In this document: one piece after another, positions 7,712 through 16,014 of the stretch
Position numbering within the stretch: position 1 is the stretch's first letter
Layout of the letters: every line of letters begins with the position of its first letter
NCBI GenBank assembly: GCA_947305245.1
Contig: CAMZDG010000013.1
Coordinates: 1-64,000 of the forward strand
Source: an uncultured Lachnospiraceae bacterium
GTDB taxonomy: Bacteria; Bacillota; Clostridia; Lachnospirales; Lachnospiraceae
DNA: 64,000 bases
Direction of reading: 5' to 3'
Program-made: the position numbers and the translations under genes
The notes under the pieces: generated by a model
The model's input: the letters and a program-made list of their open reading frames with translations, nothing else
Database searches by the model: none
What the model was told of the DNA's origin: nothing

Positions 7712-10084
7712 ATGCGTGGAAGAAACAGTAGAAAAAAACAATTTAAGTCGATCAAAAAGAATCACTGGGGCATTTCACTTGCGATTTACGCATTCATTTT
7801 AGGATTTATTGCGGCAGGATATCTGGTTGTGATCATGTTCGCGGCCGAGTTGATCGTGAACGCAAAGGTCAAGGCGGCATCCGAGAGGGCAATGCGTCTG
7901 GCACTTTACTATGAGAGGTTTGACGAGGAAGAACGCAAGGCGAACGAAGAACTGGATGGAGCGGTCTATTATGTCTTAGACTCTTCGGGCAATGAGAAAG
8001 CTACGAACGGAGAGAATACTTCCATTCAGGGCGCGACGAGACTGAGCGATGATACGTTGTCTGTCTGGTATGACATCTACCTGGATGAGGATCATGGATG
8101 GCTCTATAAGGAAAAGGATGGCCATTATACTCCCAATTCACGAAAAATCGGGGAAAATATCCTGAAGGGCTTTTTTGAAAATAATAACACGGTTGAGGTC
8201 AAAATAAAAACCCAAAAGGAGGGCGAGGAAGAAATTGACCTGTCCGAAATCATGGCTGCGGCAAATGAGACGGAAGGCTGCTATTTTCCCTTATGGTTTT
8301 CCGTACCGATCTTTGAGGGGCAAGAGATCTTTGTTTGCAAGAGCGGCCTGGATTTCCCCTACCAGGAGACAATATGGGTGTTGGGATCTTCTGTTATCAT
8401 ACTTTTCTTGCTGGCGCTCATTATGATCCTTCTGATCATTAACCTGATCCGAAGCGGCGCACGCCAAAAGAGGATCATTGACACCTACATGACGGATCCC
8501 GTGACGAAATGCCATAACCTGTCATGGTTTTTGCTAAGGCAAGAGCCTTTATTGCGTTCCGGCAGGTATAAGCGCCTAAATTTCGCAGTGATCGAGGTCG
8601 TGTTCGTGAACTATCGCAATTTCTGCACCTGTCATTCCCTTGAGGAAGGGGAGAAGATGCTTCGAAAGGTCGGCGAAGTGATCACGAAGCAGTTGGAAAA
8701 GCGGGAATGCTGTGCTCACGTGGCGACTGCCAGCTTCGCCCTGCTCCTGAAGTATGAAAATGAAGATCAGCTGCTAAAGCGGCTGAAAGAAATGACCGGG
8801 ATCCTGGAGACCATAGATCCCGCACATAAATTTGCATTCCATTTCGGCATACGACTTCTGGAGGCGCAAAAGAAGAGCAATGGCAGAGCGGCGCGCAGAA
8901 GGAATTTAAACCTCGAGAAGGAGTTTAACAATGCCTGCATGGCACGGGCAACGCTTTCTGACAGTGATGATTCCCGCATTGCATTCTTTGACCATCAGCT
9001 GGTAGAGGAGAAAAAGTGGATCGATGCCGTAACGGAGAGGCAAGAGAAAGCGGTTCAAAAGGAAGAGTTTGAGGTTTATTATCAGCCGAAATATGATCCT
9101 AAGACAGGGAAGCTCCGCGGCGCGGAGGCGCTGATCCGCTGGAACAGTCCGGACCTTGGATTTATCTCACCGGGAAGGTTTATTCCAATCTTTGAGAAGA
9201 ACGGTTTCATCACGGAGATCGACCATTATATGCTAAGGCACGTGGCAGCGGATCAGAAGAGATGGCTGGATGAGGGGCTTGACTGCGTTCCGATTTCCGT
9301 GAACGTATCACGCGCGCACTTTATCGAAAGTGACCTGGCAGAGCAGATCAAGGACATGGTGGATACGGCCGGTACGCCTCGCAATCTCATTGAGATCGAG
9401 CTCACGGAGAGCGCGTTCTTTGATGACAAGAATGCCATGATCCAAACCATTCAGAGGCTGAAAGAATATGGATTTAAGGTTTCCATGGATGACTTTGGCG
9501 CGGGCTATTCTTCTTTGAATTCCTTGAAGGACATGCCTTTGGACGTGCTTAAGTTGGATGCGGATTTCTTCCGCGGAGAGTCGGAGGGAGGGCGCGGTGA
9601 GATCGTCGTGTCCGAGGCCATTCGGCTTGCGAAGTGCCTGAACATGCATACCGTTGCGGAAGGCGTGGAGGATAAGGGACAGGTGGAATTCCTGGCGAAA
9701 CAGGGCTGTGACATGATCCAGGGCTTCTATTTTGCAAAGCCCATGCCCAAGCACCAATATGAAGACCGTCTCAAGACAGGTATCTTTGAAAGCGACCAAG
9801 ATGACGCCGAGAAGGCAAGCGCGGAAGAGACCAACACGGAAGAGGAAAGTAAGACTTCCGAAGAAGGTATGTCGGCAGAAAACATGGCCGTGCAGGCAGG
9901 GAATGAGGCGGAAGGCACTGCGGCAGCAGAAACAGCAGGAGCGACAGAGGAAAGCGAAGTAGTAGTGGCAGAGGCACGTGAGTATAAGGGAGAAGTTGCG
10001 AAAGCTCCAGAGCCTGTGGAAGAGGCGGACTTGGAAGAAGCGAGTGCTGAGGCGGAAAGCGCGGAAGAAGAGAAAGATGAGTGA
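7712..10084 (+). CDS. membrane c-di-GMP phosphodiesterase (degenerate GGDEF plus EAL)
   Basis: A 790-residue protein. A helix near residues 22-45, an extracytoplasmic sensor region to about 220 and a second helix near 225-248 precede a GGDEF-like domain (about 265-410) in which the signature is lost (ATASFALLL in its place). The EAL domain (about 445-690) keeps its catalytic set: EALIRW, SVNVSR, IELTES, MDDFGAGYSS, LKLD and AEGVED, so it should cleave c-di-GMP. The last 110 residues are a repetitive Glu/Ala-rich acidic tail. ATG 7712 follows GGAG; its stop overlaps the start of the methyltransferase by 8 bases. Confidence 0.92.
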   Translation: MRGRNSRKKQFKSIKKNHWGISLAIYAFILGFIAAGYLVVIMFAAELIVNAKVKAASERAMRLALYYERFDEEERKANEELDGAVYYVLDSSGNEKATNGENTSIQGATRLSDDTLSVWYDIYLDEDHGWLYKEKDGHYTPNSRKIGENILKGFFENNNTVEVKIKTQKEGEEEIDLSEIMAAANETEGCYFPLWFSVPIFEGQEIFVCKSGLDFPYQETIWVLGSSVIILFLLALIMILLIINLIRSGARQKRIIDTYMTDPVTKCHNLSWFLLRQEPLLRSGRYKRLNFAVIEVVFVNYRNFCTCHSLEEGEKMLRKVGEVITKQLEKRECCAHVATASFALLLKYENEDQLLKRLKEMTGILETIDPAHKFAFHFGIRLLEAQKKSNGRAARRRNLNLEKEFNNACMARATLSDSDDSRIAFFDHQLVEEKKWIDAVTERQEKAVQKEEFEVYYQPKYDPKTGKLRGAEALIRWNSPDLGFISPGRFIPIFEKNGFITEIDHYMLRHVAADQKRWLDEGLDCVPISVNVSRAHFIESDLAEQIKDMVDTAGTPRNLIEIELTESAFFDDKNAMIQTIQRLKEYGFKVSMDDFGAGYSSLNSLKDMPLDVLKLDADFFRGESEGGRGEIVVSEAIRLAKCLNMHTVAEGVEDKGQVEFLAKQGCDMIQGFYFAKPMPKHQYEDRLKTGIFESDQDDAEKASAEETNTEEESKTSEEGMSAENMAVQAGNEAEGTAAAETAGATEESEVVVAEAREYKGEVAKAPEPVEEADLEEASAEAESAEEEKDE

Positions 10085-11039
10085 GCAGAAAAAGGAAAAG
10101 GCCTTACGGAATAAGACGATAGACTTCCCTTTGGACAGCGATGAGGGCCGCAAGTACGCAGCGCAGTGCCTAAGGCCTAAGAAGGGGGCGCTGACGGAGA
10201 AAACCATTCTGGATCGGGTGATCCTCGGCGACAGCTTCCAGGTGATGGATCAAATGCCGAAGGGCTTCGCAGATCTTCTGATCGTGGACCCGCCGTATAA
10301 TCTGGCGAAGGATTATCACGGAAATCAGTTTCAGCCAAAGAGCTTCGCGCAGTACCGGGAATATACGGAGCAGTGGCTTGAGAAAGCATTGCCGCTCCTA
10401 AAGCCCACGGCGAGCATCTATGTATGCTGCGACTGGAAGAGCAGTCTGATCATCGGGGAAGTGCTTCATGAGCGCATACGGGTGCAAAACCGCATCACCT
10501 GGCAGCGCGAGAAGGGGCGCGGCGCGAAGGCGAACTGGAAGAATGGCATGGAGGATATCTGGTTCGGAACCCTGGGAAGCAAGTATACCTTTAACTTAAA
10601 TGACGTCATGATCCGCAGAAAGGTGATCGCGCCTTATAAGGTGGACGGCGTTCCGAAGGATTGGGAGGAGACGGAGGAAGGGAATTTTAGAAATACCTGC
10701 CCTTCGAATTTTTGGGATGACATTTCCATTCCGTATTGGTCCATGCCGGAGAATACGGCGCATCCCACGCAGAAGCCGGAGAAGCTGATCGCCAAGCTGA
10801 TCTTGGCGAGCTCGGATCAGGGAGACGTCGTGCTGGATCCCTTTGGCGGGTCAGGGACGACGGCGGTTACCGCAAAGAAATTGGGGCGCCACTTTGTGAC
10901 CATTGAGCAGAACGAGTTATACTGCGCGTGGGCGCAAAAACGTCTGGAAATGGCCAAGGAGGACCCATCCATTCAGGGGTATCAGGGCGGCGTTTTCTGG
11001 GAGAGGAATTCTTGGTCACAGCAAAAGAAGGGTCATTAG
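10077..11039 (+). CDS. orphan DNA (N6-adenine or N4-cytosine) methyltransferase
   Basis: A 320-residue methyltransferase with motif IV DPPYNLAKDYHGN (near 60) before the SAM-binding motif LDPFGGSGTTAVTAKKLG (near 255). That order is the beta class of amino-group methyltransferases. No restriction endonuclease gene is next to it, so it is a solitary modifier, perhaps with an epigenetic role; its target site cannot be read from sequence. ATG 10077 lies inside the end of the EAL gene (8-base overlap), suggesting translational coupling. A run of Lys/Glu at the N terminus has no known role. Confidence 0.88.
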   Translation: MSEQKKEKALRNKTIDFPLDSDEGRKYAAQCLRPKKGALTEKTILDRVILGDSFQVMDQMPKGFADLLIVDPPYNLAKDYHGNQFQPKSFAQYREYTEQWLEKALPLLKPTASIYVCCDWKSSLIIGEVLHERIRVQNRITWQREKGRGAKANWKNGMEDIWFGTLGSKYTFNLNDVMIRRKVIAPYKVDGVPKDWEETEEGNFRNTCPSNFWDDISIPYWSMPENTAHPTQKPEKLIAKLILASSDQGDVVLDPFGGSGTTAVTAKKLGRHFVTIEQNELYCAWAQKRLEMAKEDPSIQGYQGGVFWERNSWSQQKKGH

Positions 11040-11051
11040 GGAGGAGAAAAC

Positions 11052-11588
11052 ATGGTCATCGAAACGAACAGGGAATTGACGGCTGAGGAAGCCAAAGAGA
11101 TCACGAGCGTGATGGTTCACGCTAGGCAGCTGCTTCGGAAACCAGACAAGAAGGTACCAGGCATCTTTCGTTTTTGCTATATGGGTGCGGCCTTTTGCGC
11201 TCTCGCCGTTTTGTTCTTTACTTACTTTTTGATCCGGGGGGACAGGGATGCCCTCACTTTGACCGGCATCATGATTTCCGTCATTGCGATCGTTTTTCTG
11301 GTAGTGTTCTACCTGGGGGTCAATAAAACCTATCGCACGCTGCTTTCGCATGGCAGCGAGCACGTGATCGTCACCTTGGATGAAAAGGGGATCGATTATG
11401 AGGTGGTAGGAAACAGAAGATTCCAGTCTTCCTGGGAGAACATCGCATTTCTTCGGGTGTTGGATCAGATGATCTATCTGATGCCAAAAGACATTACGGG
11501 CATGCTGTTTAGCTTTGAAAAAAAGCATCTGGAAGAACTGAAAAACTTCCTGAAAGAGAATCAGATCGATCTTCGGATCATAGAATAA
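11052..11588 (+). CDS. YcxB-like membrane protein
   Basis: A 178-residue protein with two adjacent transmembrane helices (about residues 38-62 and 68-92) and a soluble C-terminal part (IDYEVVGNRRFQSSWENIAFL...) that resembles the YcxB-like C-terminal domain. Function unknown. GGGAGGAG precedes ATG 11052, 12 bases after the methyltransferase stop, so it is the last gene of that transcript. A terminator follows directly. Confidence 0.7.
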   Translation: MVIETNRELTAEEAKEITSVMVHARQLLRKPDKKVPGIFRFCYMGAAFCALAVLFFTYFLIRGDRDALTLTGIMISVIAIVFLVVFYLGVNKTYRTLLSHGSEHVIVTLDEKGIDYEVVGNRRFQSSWENIAFLRVLDQMIYLMPKDITGMLFSFEKKHLEELKNFLKENQIDLRIIE

Positions 11589-11594
11589 AAAGAA

Positions 11595-11635
11595 GGCGGG
11601 AAACAAGTGCTGAGACTTGCTTTCCCGCCCTTTTT
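11595..11635. terminator. bidirectional terminator between convergent genes
   Basis: GGCGGGAAA and TTTCCCGCC form an outer stem with CAAGT/ACTTG inside, followed by five T on the plus strand; it sits between the stops of the convergent genes ending at 11588 (+) and 11645 (-). Confidence 0.85.
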
Positions 11636-11644
11636 GCGTTCCGA

Positions 11645-13618
11645 TCAGAAGCAGGAGAGAACATCGCTGCCTTCCCTTGCGAAGGCGAGGAATTCATGGA
11701 TCTGTGCGTGGCAGGAAATGGTCTTGCCGCCACAGATCTTTTCTTTTGTCAGGACATTCACCCAGGTCCCTTCCGGAAGATAAACTTCCCTCTCCGTGCA
11801 GCCCTGCTCATAAATGGGCGCGAAGAGGAGTTCGCCGCCGAAGAAGTATTGGTCTTCAATCTGGTAACAGGTTTCGTCCGAAGGGTATTCCCAAAACATG
11901 GGGCGCATGATGGGCGCGCCTGTCGCAGAGGCCTCGTCCATATATTTGCAGATATAATCCTTCAGCTGATCTCTGGTCTCGATGAGGTTCTTTAGGATGG
12001 GATAATTCTTCTCGCCAAAACGCCAGATCTCATTGGCACCGCCACTGGGCTCGATAATGCCGGGGTTTTTAAATTCATAATCGGACTGCCGGATGCGAAC
12101 GCCGTGGAGACGCATCACGGGGCAGAACAGTCCGAACTGGAACCAGCGCACAATGAGTTCGCGGAAATAGGGGCTCTCGATGTCGCCGGAATGGAAGCCG
12201 CCGATGTCGGAATTCCACCAGGGAATCCCGCACATACCCATGGAGAGGCCGCTCTTAATGCTCATCTTCAGCGCTTCAAAGGTGGAGGGGATGTCTCCGT
12301 TCCATACGACTGCGCCGAACTTCTGGCTTCCGGGATAGGCTGCCCTGGTCAGGGAAACAGGCTGCTCGCCCTCCGCTGTCAGACCGTCATAAAAAAGCTT
12401 GGAATAGTAATAGGGGTAGAGCTGCGCCACCTGCGCGCCATTGCCGAGATAGTATTTTAGGTGGGAGGGCTGCTGAGGATGCACCTCGGGCTCCGCCTCG
12501 TCCAGCCAGAAGGTCCGAATACCGTACTTGTAATAATTCTCTTTTACCTTGCTCCAGACAAAGCTTCTGGTCTCAGGGTTCATGGCATCGATGAAGGTCT
12601 GCTGCCCATAGAAATCAAAGGTGCCAAACTGCCCATTCTCCGTGCGGACGAGCATGTTTCCCTCGCTCATTTCATAATAGTTCTCACTCTTCGGGTTGAT
12701 GGTGGGCCAGATGGATACCACCAGCTCAATGCCCATCTCTTTTAACTCGTCCACCATGGCCTTGGGATCGGGCCAATACTTCGGATCAAATTTCCATTCG
12801 CCCTGCTCCGTCCAGTGGAAGAAGTCGATCACGATGGCATCGATGGGGATGCCGCGCTTTTTGTACTCCCTTGCAACGGAGAGGAGCTCCTCCTGACTTT
12901 CATAGCGGAGCTTACACTGCCAGAAGCCTGCTGCCCAGCGGGGGAACTTTGGCGCGTAGCCCGTGAGGTCGCAGTACAGCTTCATGACGTCTGCGGGCGT
13001 CTCCCCGGCGTAAATAAAGTAGTCAGCCTGATAAGCACTGTCCGCCACGAACATGGTGTGATTCCGCGTGGTCTCGCACCTTCCGGGCGAGGGATTATTC
13101 CAAAAGATGCCATAACCCAGGGAAGAAAGCAGGACGGGAAGGGTGGACTTTGTGTTGTAATGGATGATCTGACAGGTGCTCCCCTTGCGGTCGAAGAGGT
13201 CCACGAGTTCCTGGCCCATGCCATAAAAATGCTCGCCCTCATTCGCGTCAAAGATCACCTGGATCCGATAGTGGTCTCCTTCCACGTGCTGGAACTTATT
13301 GGTATAATCTCCCTCACATTTCTCGTGCAGGATGGGCTTTCCGTTGCGATAATAGGTGAGCATGCCGCCGAACCATGGACGCCTTGTGTCGAAGGTGGCG
13401 CTCACGGCGCCGTTCTGAATGGTGGCAACCTTCTCATCCCCCGTGACAACGCAGGCATCCTCCGTGACGGGTGGCTGCACGGTCCAGTTTTCCTCCAGCA
13501 CCGACGCATTTCGCGTGATGCGCGTGCGCAGACAATTTGCGCCATAGGGTTCTATGACGGTGAGTTCGTCTTTTCTTTGATAGATCAGCTGTTTCTCTTT
13601 GATGATGAGTTTTCCCAT
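11645..13618 (-). CDS. GH31 alpha-glycosidase (alpha-xylosidase/alpha-glucosidase type)
   Basis: A 657-residue cytoplasmic enzyme (no signal peptide) of glycoside hydrolase family 31. The barrel shows the nucleophile region FWLDEAEPE near residue 372 and the acid/base region WWNSDIGGFHSGD near 470, with HGVRIR downstream. The overall pattern is closer to alpha-xylosidases of the YicI kind than to starch enzymes, but substrate assignment is an inference. ATG 13618 is chosen over a GTG six bases upstream because GGGAGG lies five bases before it. It is divergent from an AraC-type activator and may process xylose-containing oligosaccharides. Confidence 0.88.
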   Translation of the reverse strand: MGKLIIKEKQLIYQRKDELTVIEPYGANCLRTRITRNASVLEENWTVQPPVTEDACVVTGDEKVATIQNGAVSATFDTRRPWFGGMLTYYRNGKPILHEKCEGDYTNKFQHVEGDHYRIQVIFDANEGEHFYGMGQELVDLFDRKGSTCQIIHYNTKSTLPVLLSSLGYGIFWNNPSPGRCETTRNHTMFVADSAYQADYFIYAGETPADVMKLYCDLTGYAPKFPRWAAGFWQCKLRYESQEELLSVAREYKKRGIPIDAIVIDFFHWTEQGEWKFDPKYWPDPKAMVDELKEMGIELVVSIWPTINPKSENYYEMSEGNMLVRTENGQFGTFDFYGQQTFIDAMNPETRSFVWSKVKENYYKYGIRTFWLDEAEPEVHPQQPSHLKYYLGNGAQVAQLYPYYYSKLFYDGLTAEGEQPVSLTRAAYPGSQKFGAVVWNGDIPSTFEALKMSIKSGLSMGMCGIPWWNSDIGGFHSGDIESPYFRELIVRWFQFGLFCPVMRLHGVRIRQSDYEFKNPGIIEPSGGANEIWRFGEKNYPILKNLIETRDQLKDYICKYMDEASATGAPIMRPMFWEYPSDETCYQIEDQYFFGGELLFAPIYEQGCTEREVYLPEGTWVNVLTKEKICGGKTISCHAQIHEFLAFAREGSDVLSCF

Positions 13619-13713
13619 AGACACCTCCCAATGTAGGATTCCTTGCGCTTATGTTACAAGCCATTTTTGCCACTTGATCTAATGACATAATATTGCAAAA
13701 TCAGCGAAAAAAC

Positions 13714-13743
13714 TTGACGATTGTCATGAATTTATTGTACTAT
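13714..13743 (+). promoter_or_regulatory. promoter of the AraC gene, leaderless geometry
   Basis: TTGACG (13714-13719), 18-base spacer, TACTAT (13738-13743). The usual start seven bases later is 13750, exactly the A of the likely start codon, which has no ribosome binding site. Confidence 0.55.
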
Positions 13744-13749
13744 TTTGCC

Positions 13750-14667
13750 ATGAAGACGAAAAGCGATGCTCTGCAAAAACGAAATAGGAATCTGGAAAAA
13801 GTCAGTCACGAGACGGCGGCAAGGCCCTTTTCCATCCATCATACGTTCGTGGATGGCGACAATACCAATGCCTTGTATCTTCACTGTCATCCGGAGGCGG
13901 AGTTTTTCTGCCTTGCGGAGGGAGAGATCCAATTCTTCGTGGAGGATCAGGTCATCACGCTCCGCCCGGGAGATGCGATCTTTGTGCCGCCTGACGTAAC
14001 ACACCATGCGGACAAGGCGCCGGGGATCAGCTGCAGCTATGATGCCTTGGTCTTTTCCTTGGATTGGCTTTCCGGATATTTGGGCGGCGAGGGGAATCTG
14101 TACGTCAATCTTCTCCTAAAAAGCCGCACGGATGCCGTCACGGTTTATCGCAGGGAAAGCGCGGAGGACGGAGAGACCTTACTGCGCCTGTCTCACTTTA
14201 AGGAGTATCTGGATCGTCCCATTCAGAGCTATGAGATGAAGCTTCTCGGCGAGCTCATGATCAGTCTGCAGGAAATATTTAATGCAGTTTCGGCGAGAAT
14301 GCGTTATAATGAAAAGGCCGACGCGGCAAGGGAAGGCGTGCAAAAGGGGATCGATTATCTCATGCGGCATTATGATGACGGAGTCACTCTGGCGGAACTT
14401 GTGGAGCACTCCGGTTACAGCGAGAGCCACTTTTGCCATCGCTTTAAGGCGGTCACGGGGTATGCGCCGTTTGCTTACCTCAATCGCATTCGGGTGATCA
14501 AGGCCGCGGAGCGCCTGATCATATCGGAGGATAAGATCACGAAGATCGCCGCGGACTGCGGCTTTGACAATATCAGCTATTTCAATCGCGTTTTTCGCAG
14601 GCAGATGGGCGTTTCCCCGAGGGAGTACCGCGCCGGCGGAAGACAGGGACGAAAGGAAATACAGTGA
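13750..14667 (+). CDS. AraC-family regulator with cupin sensor domain
   Basis: A 305-residue regulator. The N-terminal half is a cupin (LHCHPEAEFFCLAEGEI and LRPGDAIFVPPDVTHHA, about residues 40-95), a sugar-sensing fold; the C-terminal 100 residues hold two helix-turn-helix units (GVTLAELVEHSGYSESHFCH and ITKIAADCGFDNISYFNRVF). It is divergent from the GH31 gene across 131 bases and is the obvious regulator of it. ATG 13750 has no Shine-Dalgarno; an upstream ATG at 13723 is in frame but lies inside the promoter. Its stop overlaps the polymerase start by four bases. Confidence 0.9.
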   Translation: MKTKSDALQKRNRNLEKVSHETAARPFSIHHTFVDGDNTNALYLHCHPEAEFFCLAEGEIQFFVEDQVITLRPGDAIFVPPDVTHHADKAPGISCSYDALVFSLDWLSGYLGGEGNLYVNLLLKSRTDAVTVYRRESAEDGETLLRLSHFKEYLDRPIQSYEMKLLGELMISLQEIFNAVSARMRYNEKADAAREGVQKGIDYLMRHYDDGVTLAELVEHSGYSESHFCHRFKAVTGYAPFAYLNRIRVIKAAERLIISEDKITKIAADCGFDNISYFNRVFRRQMGVSPREYRAGGRQGRKEIQ

Positions 14668-15962
14668 GCTTTCACATGGACGAGGAGAAGACAATCGAGA
14701 GGCTGATCTTTCACGTGGACGTAAACAGTGCGTACCTTTCCTGGGAATCCGTAAAGCGGCTCTCCGAGGGCGGGGAGGATCTGCGCCTGATCCCGTCGGC
14801 CGTAGGTGGTGATCCGGCAAAGCGGACGGGGATCATCCTTGCAAAGTCCATTCCTGCGAAAAAGTACGGCGTGACCACGGGGGAACCCGTCTCCATGGCG
14901 CTGCAGAAATGCCCGGGACTGGTGCTCGTGCGACCGAGCTTTGGACTCTATGAGAGGAATTCCAAAGCCTTTATGTCGATCTGCAGAAAGTATGCGCCGG
15001 TAATGCAAAAGTTCTCCGTGGATGAGTGCTTTCTCGACATGACGGGGACTTCGCTGATCTACCCTGATCCGATCGCGCTGGCGCATCAGATCAAGGATGA
15101 GATCCGGGATACCCTGGGCTTTACCGTGAACATAGGGATCGGTTCCAACAGGCTCCTGGCAAAGATGGCCAGCGATTTCGAAAAGCCTGACAAGGTGCAC
15201 ACGCTCTTTACGCATGAAATTCAGGAAAAGATGTGGCCGCTGCCCGTAGGAGACCTTCTCTTTGTCGGAAAGATGTCGACGGCAAGGCTTCAGGAGGCCG
15301 GGATCATGACCATCGGCGCGCTGGCAACCGCGCCCGTCGGGAAGATCCAAGGCATTCTCGGTGAGAAGGGCGGCCTTGCGGCATGGGAATCCGCCAACGG
15401 GATTGACGATTCGCCCGTGTCGGAGGAGAGGGAGGATGCCAAGGGATACAGTGTCTCCACGACTCTCGAGGAGGACGTGACAAGCCTTGAGAAGGCAAAG
15501 CACGTGTTGCTTGCCCTGGCGGACAGCGTGGCAAGACGCATGCGCGCAGACGGAGCAAAGACGAATTGTGTCGCCGTGGACATCCGGCTGAGTAAGCTGA
15601 AAAATTCCAGCGGAAACACGCCGTCTTCGCGGTTTACGAATAAATCCAGGCAAAGAAAGCTTGACGCGCCGACGGACGTGACGGATGAGATTTATGAGAC
15701 GGCCGTTACCCTGTTTCAGGAGCTTTGGCGCGGAGAACCCCTGCGGCTTTTGGGGATCGCGCTTTCGGACGTGACCAGGGAAGAATATGAACAGGTATCG
15801 CTTTTTCAGGATGAGAAACATGAGCGGGCCAGGAAGCTTGATGCCGCCATGGACAAGATCCGCGGAAGATTTGGCTCCGACGCGGTCTTTCGCGGAGGCG
15901 CCGCCGACGCAGGCCGAATTGGACAGAAATTTAAGACAAGGGCAGAGGACGAGCAGGAATAA
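14664..15962 (+). CDS. Y-family DNA polymerase (DinB/UmuC-like)
   Basis: A 432-residue translesion polymerase. The three catalytic-carboxylate regions are visible: FHVDVNSAYLSWE (near residue 13) and YSVDECFLDMT (near 117), with the HhH and little-finger region following (KPDKVHTL, VSTTLEEDV). It starts at GTG 14664, overlapping the AraC stop by four bases, or at ATG 14676. The 37-residue C-terminal tail carries no recognisable clamp-binding peptide. The lineage is that of single-chain polymerase IV-type enzymes of Clostridia. Confidence 0.9.
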   Translation: MSFHMDEEKTIERLIFHVDVNSAYLSWESVKRLSEGGEDLRLIPSAVGGDPAKRTGIILAKSIPAKKYGVTTGEPVSMALQKCPGLVLVRPSFGLYERNSKAFMSICRKYAPVMQKFSVDECFLDMTGTSLIYPDPIALAHQIKDEIRDTLGFTVNIGIGSNRLLAKMASDFEKPDKVHTLFTHEIQEKMWPLPVGDLLFVGKMSTARLQEAGIMTIGALATAPVGKIQGILGEKGGLAAWESANGIDDSPVSEEREDAKGYSVSTTLEEDVTSLEKAKHVLLALADSVARRMRADGAKTNCVAVDIRLSKLKNSSGNTPSSRFTNKSRQRKLDAPTDVTDEIYETAVTLFQELWRGEPLRLLGIALSDVTREEYEQVSLFQDEKHERARKLDAAMDKIRGRFGSDAVFRGGAADAGRIGQKFKTRAEDEQE

Positions 15963-16014
15963 AGGGCCGGAAGAAAACGGAAAATATGGATGGAAAGAAT
16001 GAAGGTTTGAGGAA

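Noticed and set aside
7712..8960. Active diguanylate cyclase activity in the EAL protein
   Set aside because: The GGDEF signature is replaced by an unrelated sequence; only the EAL half has its catalytic residues.
9308..10207. 299-codon minus-strand frame over the EAL gene
   Set aside because: Antisense of a clear EAL domain and acidic tail; the Phe/Leu/Ser-rich translation is an artefact of the Glu-rich coding strand.
12815..13636. 273-codon plus-strand frame inside GH31
   Set aside because: Opposite a conserved glycosidase and without start signals.
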